A DNA stretch of 64,000 nucleotides from Bacteroides sp. (GTDB lineage Bacteria; Bacteroidota; Bacteroidia; Bacteroidales; Bacteroidaceae), in NCBI RefSeq assembly GCF_028690125.1, contig NZ_JAQVBV010000003.1:62001-126000 (forward strand). The letters run 5' to 3'. Of this stretch, positions 1 to 9,573 are shown in pieces. A program made the position numbers and the translations under genes. The notes beneath the pieces are model-generated. The model worked only from the letters and a program-made list of their open reading frames with translations. It was not told the origin of the DNA and made no database searches. How positions within the stretch are numbered: position 1 is the stretch's first letter; every line of letters starts with the position of its first letter.

Positions 1-5
1 CCGGT

Positions 6-866
6 TTGTTGGAATACTCCCCTTATGCTAACATAGGATCTGTAGTATCAAAAGGTTTCGATGGTAATATCGCTTACAGTCAAAAGCTGGGAGAAGTCAA
101 TCTTACATTCCGTGGCAATATGACCTATAGCAAGAATGAAATTAAAGAATACGATGAAGCATATAGCCATTATAGCTATTCAAGTAACAGAGGATTTCGT
201 GTAGACCAGCTAAGAGGATTAATTTCAAAAGGTTTATTTGTGGACTATGATGATATCCGCAACAGCCCTAAGCAGACATTTGGGGATGTGGCTCCGGGTG
301 ACATTAAGTACAAAGATGTAAATGGTGATGGAAAAATAGACGATAATGATAGAGTACCTATCGGTGCAACAACTAAACCAAACTTGATCTATGGATTCGG
401 ACTCTCAGCTCAATGGAAAGGGTTTGATTTCAATCTGCATTTCCAGGGAGCAGGAAAGTCTTCTTTCACTATGTACGGAGCAACTTCTTACCCTTTCACT
501 TCAGGGTATTGGGGTAATATTCTGACTGATGTAGTTGATAATTATTGGTCGCTGGGTACTAATGAAAATCCGAATGCAAAATACCCACGTCTGAGCTTTG
601 GAGGTAATTCGAACAACTACCGTACTTCTACTTTCTGGATGCGTGATGGTTCCTATCTCCGTTTGAAGAACTTGGAAGTCGGTTACACTTTACCTAAGAA
701 TTGGACAAGAAGTCTGTTCTTAAACAAAATGCGTATCTATTTCATGGGAACCAACTTATTGACTTTCTCCAGTTTCAAACTGTGGGATCCAGAAATGGGA
801 AGTGGAACAGGGGAAAAATATCCTTTGTCTAGAACCTATACATTGGGATTGACAATTAATTTATAA
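6..866 (+). CDS. SusC-family TonB-dependent outer membrane transporter, C-terminal part (5' end outside window)
   Basis: Protein closely matches the C-terminus of the full SusC-like ORF at 17678-20740 (shared RGFDG.IAY.QKLGE, GDIKYKDVNGDG, LRDGSYLRLKNLE.GYTLPKNWTRSLFLN). Ends in the typical beta-barrel terminus TYTLGLTINL. Confidence 0.95.
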   Translation: MLEYSPYANIGSVVSKGFDGNIAYSQKLGEVNLTFRGNMTYSKNEIKEYDEAYSHYSYSSNRGFRVDQLRGLISKGLFVDYDDIRNSPKQTFGDVAPGDIKYKDVNGDGKIDDNDRVPIGATTKPNLIYGFGLSAQWKGFDFNLHFQGAGKSSFTMYGATSYPFTSGYWGNILTDVVDNYWSLGTNENPNAKYPRLSFGGNSNNYRTSTFWMRDGSYLRLKNLEVGYTLPKNWTRSLFLNKMRIYFMGTNLLTFSSFKLWDPEMGSGTGEKYPLSRTYTLGLTINL

Positions 867-878
867 AAAAAAGGAACT

Positions 879-2915
879 ATGAAGAATATATATATTTTAT
901 TAGGAGCGATAGCTATCGCTTTCCAATTGTCCTTCACTTCCTGCTCCGACTATCTGAGTGTAGATAAGCATTTCAGAGATGTACAAACGGAACAGAAGAT
1001 TTTCGAAGATGATCTGTATACCTTGCAATGGCTGTCTTATTGTTATTGTCGGTTGTTAGGTGACAATATTGAAATAGGTCATACTCGTTTCGCTCCTCAG
1101 AATTTTGCGGATGATCAGGTTTTTAGTGAAACCTATGGTCGGTACAAAGCATATAAACTTGGAGAAATTGGATATGGATATGGGTACAGTGGCTATTATC
1201 AGAATACTTGGAAATGGTCGTATGCCGCCATTCTTCAGGCATCTATCCTGATTAATAATGTAGATATAAACAAAGACTTTACTCAGGAGGAAATTCAGGA
1301 TGTGAAGGGTCAGGCACGTTTCCTGCGAGCTTATTTTTATTGGATATTACTTAGAAGATTTGGTCCGATACCTCTTATGCCAACTGAAGGTGTTGATTAT
1401 GCCAAGACTTATGATGAATTGAGTTACCCGCGTAATACGTATGACGAATGTGTTGATTTTATTGCTTCAGAGATGGCACAGGCAGCGAAAGAATTACGGG
1501 AGAAACGGGATAACCTAAATCTTGCCCGTCCTACCCGTGGAGCAGCTTTAGCAGTACGTGCCAAAGTCTATCTTTATGGGGCCAGTCCACTAGCAAACGG
1601 AAACACAGAAATGGCTGACTTTGTGGATAAGACTGGACGCATCTTGATTCCGCAGGAATATGATGAATCTAAATGGGCGAAAGCTGCTGCAGCCGCAAGA
1701 GACGTGATAGAAGGTGGGTGGTACAAACTGTTCACGTTACCTAGACGTGATAAATCTAGTGATATCGCTAATCCGGTAACTGTAAAACCACCTTATAATG
1801 AGAAGTTCTCAGATAAGAATTTCCCTGAAGGATGGGCAGACATCGATCCATTCGATTCTTACCGTACATTGTTTAATGGTGAGGTATACTTGTATAATAA
1901 TCCGGAAATTATATTTGGTCGTGTTACAAATGATGCAGCATATGATAAAGATTATTTAGTAGATGCTTGTGACGTTGCCGATATGGCGAAACATCAGATG
2001 CCTCAATCCATTGGAGGATGGAATATCCACTCCATGACTATGAAGCAATGTGATGCTTATGATATGGCAGATGGAAAACCATACGACCGCGAAACAGGTC
2101 TGACAGGCTTTACAAACAGTACGAATAAAGACCTTCATCCCTATGATAATCTGGAGAATAATGTTTGGTTAGGATATGCCAATCGTGAACCACGTTTTTA
2201 TGCTTCTGTAGGCTATAACGGTGCTACATGGTATTGCCAAAGTGCTACAGCAACTGGTTCTACCGAGATAGTAAACAAACAAGTATGGTATTATCGTGGT
2301 GATACGGATGGACGTTCTAACGGTACTGAACGTTGGCTGGTTACAGGTATCGGTATTAAAAAGTATATCAATCCGGCAGATTGCGATAAATATTCAGGAA
2401 GCATTGTGAAAAAAATAGAACCGGCACTTCGCTATGCGGATATACTAGTCTCTTATGCAGAAGCATTAAATAATTTGACGACAACTTATGAAATACCTTC
2501 ATGGGACGGAAGTAAGACCTACACCATTAGTCGCGATGTTGAGGAGATGCGTCGTGGTATAAAACCTGTCCGTATGCGTGCCGGAGTACCTGATTACGAA
2601 GATGATGTATATGCTGATCGTGATGCGTTTTTTGAGAAGATCGTGCATGAACGCCAAATTGAATTCTTCAATGAAAGCCAGCGTTACTATGATGTACGTC
2701 GTTGGAAGATTGCCCCGGAACATGAAGGAGCACAAATTTATGGGTGCAATATTATGATGGATAAAACACATAGGGAGGCATTTTATACACCGGTCAGAGT
2801 CACAGGAATACAAACTGCATTCTCTAGGAAACAGTATTTCTGGCCTATGAATTATGATGAATTGCAACGGAACAAAAATATGACCCAGGCCCCGGGATGG
2901 CAGGATTATGATTAA
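879..2915 (+). CDS. SusD/RagB-family nutrient-binding outer membrane lipoprotein
   Basis: Lipobox FTSCSDYL; SusD features (GQARFLRAYFYWILLRRFGPIPLM, ALRYADILVSYAEALN, ERQIEFFNESQRYYDVRRWK); directly downstream of susC. Confidence 0.95.
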   Translation: MKNIYILLGAIAIAFQLSFTSCSDYLSVDKHFRDVQTEQKIFEDDLYTLQWLSYCYCRLLGDNIEIGHTRFAPQNFADDQVFSETYGRYKAYKLGEIGYGYGYSGYYQNTWKWSYAAILQASILINNVDINKDFTQEEIQDVKGQARFLRAYFYWILLRRFGPIPLMPTEGVDYAKTYDELSYPRNTYDECVDFIASEMAQAAKELREKRDNLNLARPTRGAALAVRAKVYLYGASPLANGNTEMADFVDKTGRILIPQEYDESKWAKAAAAARDVIEGGWYKLFTLPRRDKSSDIANPVTVKPPYNEKFSDKNFPEGWADIDPFDSYRTLFNGEVYLYNNPEIIFGRVTNDAAYDKDYLVDACDVADMAKHQMPQSIGGWNIHSMTMKQCDAYDMADGKPYDRETGLTGFTNSTNKDLHPYDNLENNVWLGYANREPRFYASVGYNGATWYCQSATATGSTEIVNKQVWYYRGDTDGRSNGTERWLVTGIGIKKYINPADCDKYSGSIVKKIEPALRYADILVSYAEALNNLTTTYEIPSWDGSKTYTISRDVEEMRRGIKPVRMRAGVPDYEDDVYADRDAFFEKIVHERQIEFFNESQRYYDVRRWKIAPEHEGAQIYGCNIMMDKTHREAFYTPVRVTGIQTAFSRKQYFWPMNYDELQRNKNMTQAPGWQDYD

Positions 2916-2948
2916 GGGTATATAACATAAATAATGAAGTAATATAAT

Positions 2949-3959
2949 ATGAAAAAAGTATATATTTTAGGAATCATATTGGGTGCATGTACTTTATTTA
3001 GTTCATGTAACGACGAATGGACAGACGAATTATTTAGTCAGATGATTTCATTCAAAGCACCGATAGGTAGCAATGGTGTATCTGATATTTATATGCGTTA
3101 CCAACCTGACGGAAGCGGATCCTACCAGTTGCCGGTAATTGTTAGTGGTTCGCAAACAAATGGACGGGATTTCAATGTAAAAATAGGAGTGGATAACGAT
3201 ACACTCGAAGTTTTGAATACAGAGAAATACTTAAGTCGTAAGGATTTGTGGTATAGACAATTGCCTGAAAAGTTTTATTCTTTTCCTATGGGGAATACCT
3301 GTCACATTCCAGCAGGAACAGATGTACAATCGTATAATATTGACTTTCATCTGGAAGGATTGGATCTGAATGAGAAATGGGTGCTTCCACTAACTATCGA
3401 GAAGGATCCTTCTTATATGCAGAATGTCCGTAAAGGAATTTATAAGGCTTTACTTAATATACATCTTTTTAATGATTATTCAGGTACTTACTCCGCAACA
3501 GGTATGAATGTCTATTTGGGAGAAAGTAATAATGATCCAGCTACCACAAGTACCCGTACTGCTTTTGTAGTCGATGATAAATCTGTCTTTTTCTATGCCG
3601 GTACATGGTGGGAAGAAGAAGAAAATCGTAGCAAATATAAAGTTATCGTTGAATTCGGTGAAGGAGTGAAGGATGATGCGGGAGTAATCACAGGTCTCAT
3701 TAATCTAAGACCGGGTGATGTAGCTAATGAAGCACAAATCGCACCTTATGGTGAATGCAGGTATAGAAGAGAGTTCAAGAAACACGATACCAAACCGTAT
3801 CTGGAACTTGAAACCACAACAATGTATTTAAATTATTATTTTACTGATTTTACTTCGGATTCCGCTAATCCAATTCTTTATCGCGTTACCGGTAATATGT
3901 CTATGCAACGTCAAGTTAATACATTGATACCGGATAAAGATCAAGCTATTCTGTGGTAG
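2949..3959 (+). CDS. PUL surface lipoprotein, DUF1735/DUF4361-type
   Basis: Lipobox LFSSCNDEW; follows susD; clear paralog of 14554-15564. Domain name recalled from family knowledge, not searched. Confidence 0.7.
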   Translation: MKKVYILGIILGACTLFSSCNDEWTDELFSQMISFKAPIGSNGVSDIYMRYQPDGSGSYQLPVIVSGSQTNGRDFNVKIGVDNDTLEVLNTEKYLSRKDLWYRQLPEKFYSFPMGNTCHIPAGTDVQSYNIDFHLEGLDLNEKWVLPLTIEKDPSYMQNVRKGIYKALLNIHLFNDYSGTYSATGMNVYLGESNNDPATTSTRTAFVVDDKSVFFYAGTWWEEEENRSKYKVIVEFGEGVKDDAGVITGLINLRPGDVANEAQIAPYGECRYRREFKKHDTKPYLELETTTMYLNYYFTDFTSDSANPILYRVTGNMSMQRQVNTLIPDKDQAILW

Positions 3960-3995
3960 ATCATGTTTGCGATATAACATAATTTAAATTTATAG

Positions 3996-4033
3996 AAAGA
4001 GGATGTCTGTGGTTTACCAGACATCCTCTTTTA
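3996..4033 (+). terminator. Rho-independent-type hairpin after the susCD-DUF1735 locus
   Basis: AAAGAGGATGTCTG (3996-4009) pairs with CAGACATCCTCTTT (4018-4031), followed by a T-rich stretch; 36 bp after the stop at 3959. Confidence 0.85.
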
Positions 4034-4040
4034 TTTAATA

Positions 4041-4201
4041 GAAAACTTTCCGACTATTTGTAGAAAACTCTTTTGCCTTAATAAAAAACATATTTTTTAT
4101 TAAGCCCAAACTATGACCGAAAACTTTGAATATATAATCAGAATATTCGTATATATATTTAGAACTTCCGGATTTATATTCGAAACTTCCAATTAAAACT
4201 C
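4041..4201. repeat. Degenerate tandem array, about 20-22 bp units starting GAAA(A)CTT
   Basis: Units begin at 4041, 4063, 4085, (short 4107), 4119, 4141, 4162 and 4182: GAAAACTTTCCGACTATTTGTA / GAAAACTCTTTTGCCTTAATAA / ... / GAAAACTTTGAATATATAATCA / GAATATTCGTATATATATTTA / GAACTTCCGGATTTATATTC / GAAACTTCCAATTAAAACTC. Confidence 0.55.
4077..4104. other. Perfect 12 bp AT-rich hairpin upstream of metG
   Basis: CTTAATAAAAAA (4077-4088), loop CATA, TTTTTTATTAAG (4093-4104). Confidence 0.8.
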
Positions 4202-4284
4202 TTCTTCCTTTAAATATAAGATTTATTTCGGAGGTAAAGAAGTATTCTTCCCTTCGAAGACGTTTAATGATGTCAGATTTTCCT

Positions 4285-4292
4285 TATCTTTG
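4285..4292 (+). promoter_or_regulatory. Bacteroides sigma-ABfr -7 box (TAnnTTTG) for metG
   Basis: TATCTTTG, 53 bp before the metG ATG at 4346. Confidence 0.65.
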
Positions 4293-4345
4293 CACATTAT
4301 TATAAAGGCAAGTATTGCAGAGAGTAACAAAATACACACTATATA

Positions 4346-6385
4346 ATGGAAAATAAATTCAAAAGAACCACCGTCACATCGGCGTTGCCGTATGCGAACG
4401 GACCTGTCCACATTGGTCATTTGGCAGGCGTATATGTACCTGCGGACATCTATGTACGCTATTTGCGACTGAAAAAAGAAGATGTATTGTTTATCGGAGG
4501 TTCGGACGAACATGGAGTACCTATCACCATCCGTGCAAAAAAAGAAGGGGTCACTCCGCAAGATGTAGTAGACCGTTATCATTCGCTGATTAAACAGTCA
4601 TTCAAAGATTTCGGCATCTCATTCGACATATATAGCCGGACGACTTCGCCTACCCATCACCAACTGGCTTCCGATTTCTTCAAAACACTCTACAATAAAG
4701 GAGAATTTATCGAAAAAACTTCCGAGCAATATTACGATGAAGAGGCTCACCAGTTTCTTGCCGACCGCTATATTACCGGAGAATGTCCTCACTGCCACGC
4801 AGAGGGTGCTTATGGTGATCAATGCGAAAAATGCGGTACTTCTTTATCACCGACAGATCTGATTAATCCGAAAAGTGCCATCAGTGGCAGCAAACCGGTA
4901 ATGAAAGAAACCAAGCATTGGTATCTTCCTCTCGACAAGCATGAAGGATGGTTACGCCAATGGATTCTGGAAAATCATAAAGAATGGCGTCCGAACGTAT
5001 ATGGACAGTGCAAAAGCTGGCTTGATATGGGGTTGCAACCACGTGCCGTAAGTCGTGACCTTGAATGGGGTATTCCTGTTCCTGTAGAAGGTGCGGAAGG
5101 TAAAGTACTGTATGTATGGTTCGATGCTCCTATCGGTTATATCTCCAACACGAAAGAGCTTCTGCCGGATAGCTGGGAAACCTGGTGGAAAGATCCCGAA
5201 ACCCGCCTGGTTCATTTTATCGGAAAAGATAATATCGTGTTCCATTGTATCGTATTTCCTGCTATGCTGAAAGCAGAAGGTAGCTATATCTTGCCTGACA
5301 ATGTACCAAGCAATGAATTCCTGAATCTGGAAGGTGACAAAATCTCAACTTCACGAAACTGGGCAGTATGGTTGCACGAATACCTGATTGATTTTCCCGG
5401 TAAACAAGATGTGCTCCGTTATGTACTAACTGCCAATGCACCGGAAACCAAAGACAACGATTTTACTTGGAAAGACTTCCAAGCACGCAATAATAACGAG
5501 TTGGTAGCCGTTTATGGGAACTTCGTAAATCGTGCTATGGTACTGACTCAAAAATACTTTGATGGGAAAGTCCCAACTTGTGGCGAACTGACAGATTATG
5601 ACAAAGATACACTGAAGGAATTTGCTGATGTAAAAGCAGAGGTTGAGAAACTACTCGATGTTTTCAAATTCCGTGATGCACAAAAAGAAGCGATGAATCT
5701 GGCGCGTATTGGTAATAAATACCTCGCTGATACTGAACCTTGGAAATTAGCCAAGACAGATATGGAGCGTGTAGGAACCATCTTGAATATTGCTCTTCAA
5801 TTGGTAGCCAACCTGGCTATTGCCTTCGAACCATTCCTGCCGTTTAGTTCGGAAAAGCTTCGTCGGATGCTGAATATGAATAATTTCGATTGGGCAGAGC
5901 TGGGACGAAGCGATTTGCTTCCGGAAGGTCATCAATTAAATCAACCGGAATTACTGTTCGAGAAGATTGAAGATGCAACGATCGAAGCTCAGGTACAAAG
6001 ATTACTTGATACGAAGAAAGCAAACGAAGAAGCGAATTATAAAGCAAACCCAATCCGTCCGAACATCGAGTTTGATGACTTCATGAAGCTGGATATCCGT
6101 GTGGGGACTATTCTTGAATGCCAAAAAGTGCCAAAAGCAGACAAACTGTTACAATTCAAGATAGACGACGGACTGGAAACACGTACCATCGTTTCGGGTA
6201 TTGCCAAACACTACCAACCGGAAGAATTGGTCGGCAAGCAAGTTTGCTTCATTGCTAACTTGGCTCCACGCAAACTGAAAGGCATTGTCAGCGAAGGCAT
6301 GATTCTAAGTGCTGAAAACAATGACGGTAGTCTGGCGGTGATCATGCCGGGGCGTGAAGTAAAACCGGGTAGCGAAGTAAAATAA
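4346..6385 (+). CDS. metG: Methionyl-tRNA synthetase with C-terminal tRNA-binding domain
   Basis: [18 protein letters not shown] start, zinc-binding [31 protein letters not shown] (KMSKS-type region), C-terminal EMAP-like [34 protein letters not shown]. Confidence 0.98.
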   Translation: MENKFKRTTVTSALPYANGPVHIGHLAGVYVPADIYVRYLRLKKEDVLFIGGSDEHGVPITIRAKKEGVTPQDVVDRYHSLIKQSFKDFGISFDIYSRTTSPTHHQLASDFFKTLYNKGEFIEKTSEQYYDEEAHQFLADRYITGECPHCHAEGAYGDQCEKCGTSLSPTDLINPKSAISGSKPVMKETKHWYLPLDKHEGWLRQWILENHKEWRPNVYGQCKSWLDMGLQPRAVSRDLEWGIPVPVEGAEGKVLYVWFDAPIGYISNTKELLPDSWETWWKDPETRLVHFIGKDNIVFHCIVFPAMLKAEGSYILPDNVPSNEFLNLEGDKISTSRNWAVWLHEYLIDFPGKQDVLRYVLTANAPETKDNDFTWKDFQARNNNELVAVYGNFVNRAMVLTQKYFDGKVPTCGELTDYDKDTLKEFADVKAEVEKLLDVFKFRDAQKEAMNLARIGNKYLADTEPWKLAKTDMERVGTILNIALQLVANLAIAFEPFLPFSSEKLRRMLNMNNFDWAELGRSDLLPEGHQLNQPELLFEKIEDATIEAQVQRLLDTKKANEEANYKANPIRPNIEFDDFMKLDIRVGTILECQKVPKADKLLQFKIDDGLETRTIVSGIAKHYQPEELVGKQVCFIANLAPRKLKGIVSEGMILSAENNDGSLAVIMPGREVKPGSEVK

Positions 6386-6389
6386 GCGC

Positions 6390-7835
6390 ATGCCGGAACA
6401 GTCACTGAAGCAGAAAGCAGCAAAAGGAATATTATGGGGAGGATTCAGCAGTGGACTACAGCAACTGCTGAGTGCCCTCTTCGGAATTGTTATTGCCCGT
6501 TTACTGGACAGTACCGATTATGGAATGTACGGGGTGCTCGCTATCTTTATCGCCATAGCCAGTACGCTTCAGGACAGTGGATTTGTAACAGCTTTAGTCA
6601 ATAAACGACACGTTACCCAAGAAGACTACAATGCTGTTTTCTGGTGCAGTTTAAGCATTGGAACAACCATTTATATCATATTCTTTTTCTGTGCTCCGCT
6701 TATTGCCGACTTTTTCAAGGCTCCCGAGCTTATACCGCTTTCCCGCTATGTGTTTCTAGGCTTTCTGATGTCAAGCACCTCCGTTGTCCACAATGCCTAT
6801 TTTCTTCGCAACTTGATGATAAAGCAGAGAGCAATGGCACAATTACCTGCGCTCGTTATATCCGGTACGATAGGAATCATCATGGCATACAATGGAATGT
6901 CGTATTGGGGTATAGCAACACAAAATCTGGTATACATTGCTGTCATTAATCTTTGGTATTGGTACTTTTCGCCTTGGAGACCGACTTTCCATATTGATTT
7001 TCGCCCATTAAAAGGGATTTTCGGATTCAGCAGTAAAATACTCGTTACAAGCATATTCCAGCAGATTAATAACAATCTGGTATCAACCATACTTGGTGCA
7101 TTTTACACCAAAGCGGAAGTGGGTAACTATACACAATCCAGTAAATGGAATTATATGGGATATAGTGCTATAGATGGAATGATAAGCAGTGTGGCGCAAC
7201 CTGTTCTGAGAGAAGTTGCCGACGATCCGGGACGACAACAAAACGTATTTCGTAAAATGTTACGTTTCACTTCTTTCCTTTCTTTTCCTGCCATGTTTGG
7301 TCTGGCATTGATAGCCAAAGAATTTATTATTATTACCATTACCGATAAGTGGCTGTCATGTGTCCCTATTCTGCAAATTCTTTGTGTATGGGGAGCGTTT
7401 ATGCCTGTTATTTCTTTGTATTCCAGACTGATTCTCAGCAATGGGAAGCCTAATATATTTATGTGGAACTCAATCTTGTTGTGTATCCTGCAACTTATTA
7501 TCATGTTACTTGCCTATCCATACGGTATTCATGTCATGTTGATGATGTTTGTCGCCCTTAACGTCATCTGGCTCGGTGTATGGCAATATTTTATATGGCA
7601 AGAGATACGTCTCAGTCTGTGGAACGCACTGAAAGACACCGTACCTTTTGCCGGAATTGCGGCTGCTACTATGATAGCCACTTACTATATAACGATAGAA
7701 ATCAGCAATATCTATCTCATGCTGATTGCAAAAATAGGACTGGCCATCACTATCTATTCACTTATCATGTGGTTTAGCAAAGTAGCCATTTTTAAAGAGA
7801 GCATTAAATACCTCTCCGGACGTTTTAAAAAATAA
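6390..7835 (+). CDS. Wzx-like lipopolysaccharide/polysaccharide flippase
   Basis: About 480 aa, polytopic; N-terminus KGILWGGFSSGLQQLLSALFGIVIARLLDSTDYGMYGVLAIF typical of the polysaccharide transporter family. Confidence 0.9.
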   Translation: MPEQSLKQKAAKGILWGGFSSGLQQLLSALFGIVIARLLDSTDYGMYGVLAIFIAIASTLQDSGFVTALVNKRHVTQEDYNAVFWCSLSIGTTIYIIFFFCAPLIADFFKAPELIPLSRYVFLGFLMSSTSVVHNAYFLRNLMIKQRAMAQLPALVISGTIGIIMAYNGMSYWGIATQNLVYIAVINLWYWYFSPWRPTFHIDFRPLKGIFGFSSKILVTSIFQQINNNLVSTILGAFYTKAEVGNYTQSSKWNYMGYSAIDGMISSVAQPVLREVADDPGRQQNVFRKMLRFTSFLSFPAMFGLALIAKEFIIITITDKWLSCVPILQILCVWGAFMPVISLYSRLILSNGKPNIFMWNSILLCILQLIIMLLAYPYGIHVMLMMFVALNVIWLGVWQYFIWQEIRLSLWNALKDTVPFAGIAAATMIATYYITIEISNIYLMLIAKIGLAITIYSLIMWFSKVAIFKESIKYLSGRFKK

Positions 7836-7842
7836 AAGACAC

Positions 7843-8658
7843 ATGGATAAACTAACTTTAATTCCCATCGGAGGACTTGCTAACAGAATATACGCAATCA
7901 CTTCTGCCATAGCATATTGTCAGGCACACACCATCCCGTTAAAGATAGTGTGGTTCAAGGATTGGGGTATGGGAGCTGATTTCCATTCTCTATTCAAACT
8001 TTCCCCTGCAATCGAAAATGTGGAAATAAAAGACGGTAAATGGTATGATTACCTGATGCTCGATAAACCCCGACGTAGGAACTTTTGGTTTCCTATTCTC
8101 TGGCAAATGATAGCTTACGATTATCGTATTTATGAAAAGGATATCTACAGATATAAAGATCCGAAGGACATCTTCAACGATTTTAAAAAAGGGAAGTTTA
8201 TCTATCTCATTCATTTGGCAAAGTTTTATGATACTCCCGATATGCTGAAAGCCGTTGAACCTAATGAACAGATACAGGGCCGGATTATGGAACGCATAAA
8301 AGACTTCCCCGACTATACTGTCGGAATTCATATCAGGCGGACGGACAATATCGCTTCTATTCAGCATAGCCCTCTCACTTTTTTCATTGAAAACATGGAA
8401 AAGGAAATCAGACTGCATCCGGAGGTTGCCTTCTATGTGGCTACCGACTCGGAAGAAGACAAAGCGATACTGAAAGAGCAATTCAAAGAACGTATTATCA
8501 CTTCGCCCTATAAAGCGGAACGTTCAACGAGTGAGGGGATTATTGAAGCGATTACAGAAATGTATGCATTGAAATCTACTCAGAAGATATACGGTTCTTA
8601 TCGTAGTAGTTACTCTATACTTGCTGCCCATCTTTCGAACATTCCACTTATTATTTAA
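7843..8658 (+). CDS. Fucosyltransferase-like glycosyltransferase
   Basis: GGLANRIYAITSAIAYC N-terminus and VGIHIRRTDN motif characteristic of fucosyltransferase-type folds. Confidence 0.65.
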   Translation: MDKLTLIPIGGLANRIYAITSAIAYCQAHTIPLKIVWFKDWGMGADFHSLFKLSPAIENVEIKDGKWYDYLMLDKPRRRNFWFPILWQMIAYDYRIYEKDIYRYKDPKDIFNDFKKGKFIYLIHLAKFYDTPDMLKAVEPNEQIQGRIMERIKDFPDYTVGIHIRRTDNIASIQHSPLTFFIENMEKEIRLHPEVAFYVATDSEEDKAILKEQFKERIITSPYKAERSTSEGIIEAITEMYALKSTQKIYGSYRSSYSILAAHLSNIPLII

Positions 8659-8662
8659 GATC

Positions 8663-9568
8663 ATGAAACAGATTGTTGCCATACAAAACGGGTTGGGAAA
8701 CCAGATGTTCGACTACGCTTTTTATCTGGCGTTGAAAAGGACCTATCCCAAAGCCGGAATAACTACTTATCTGCTTGCCAGACGTTGTGACCACAACGGA
8801 CTGGAAATAGATAGGATATTCTCGCTCCCTCTATCCGAAAAGAAGAGCGATCGGATCGTGATGAGAATGTACAGAAAGCTATATTATCTAAGCAAGAAAC
8901 AGACCTTCACGGGTATATTCGGCAGATATACGTTAAAGCTACTCTATGCGCTTCATCTGGGATTATGTATGGATAAGCCCGAAATACCTTATCAAGGCGC
9001 ACAGTCATATATCTGGAAAAGAAACTACAAGGTATATTGGGGAGGTTGGATGTCCGAGAAATGGTTCTTACCCGTAAAAGAAGAGGTACGCAAATGCTTC
9101 TCATTCGATTTTGGGAAACTATCTCCCAAATCTGCCGGGCTGTTGGAAGAACTTTCGCAAACCGGGACTGACAGTATATCTATTCATGTACGCCGGGGCG
9201 ATTATCTGAAAAATCCACAATATTTCGATATCTGCAACACGGCTTATTACCGTGAAGCGATTAATTTAATTAAGGGAAAAACCGATAATGCGCGATTCTA
9301 TGTATTCTCTGATGATATACAATGGGTAAAGGAGAATCTGGAACTTCCCCAAAATACGGTTTACGTGAATTGGAATACAAAAACTGATTCTTGGCAGGAT
9401 ATGTGTCTCATGTCACACTGCCGGCATCATATTATCGCTAATAGTACATTCAGTTGGTGGGGTGCATGGCTGAACAGGAACGAGGAGAAAATAGTAGTCT
9501 GTCCCAAGATGTTTTCACGGACGGAGAACCTCGTAAACGTCATGCCCGATGAATGGATCAAAATATAA
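8663..9568 (+). CDS. GT11-type alpha-1,2-fucosyltransferase
   Basis: Starts MKQIVAIQNGLGNQMFDYAFYLALKRTYP; ISIHVRRGDYL; HHIIANSTFSWWGAWLN. The tracked ORF start at 8621 lies inside the upstream gene; the ATG at 8663 fits the family. Confidence 0.9.
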   Translation: MKQIVAIQNGLGNQMFDYAFYLALKRTYPKAGITTYLLARRCDHNGLEIDRIFSLPLSEKKSDRIVMRMYRKLYYLSKKQTFTGIFGRYTLKLLYALHLGLCMDKPEIPYQGAQSYIWKRNYKVYWGGWMSEKWFLPVKEEVRKCFSFDFGKLSPKSAGLLEELSQTGTDSISIHVRRGDYLKNPQYFDICNTAYYREAINLIKGKTDNARFYVFSDDIQWVKENLELPQNTVYVNWNTKTDSWQDMCLMSHCRHHIIANSTFSWWGAWLNRNEEKIVVCPKMFSRTENLVNVMPDEWIKI

Positions 9569-9573
9569 AGAAT

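Noticed and set aside
4223-4582. 119-aa - strand ORF over the metG start
   Set aside because: Antisense to metG and its promoter; no protein-family features.
8621-8662. Upstream extension of the GT11 ORF (MLPIFRTFHLLFKI)
   Set aside because: Overlaps the end of the preceding gene; the ATG at 8663 matches the GT11 N-terminus better.
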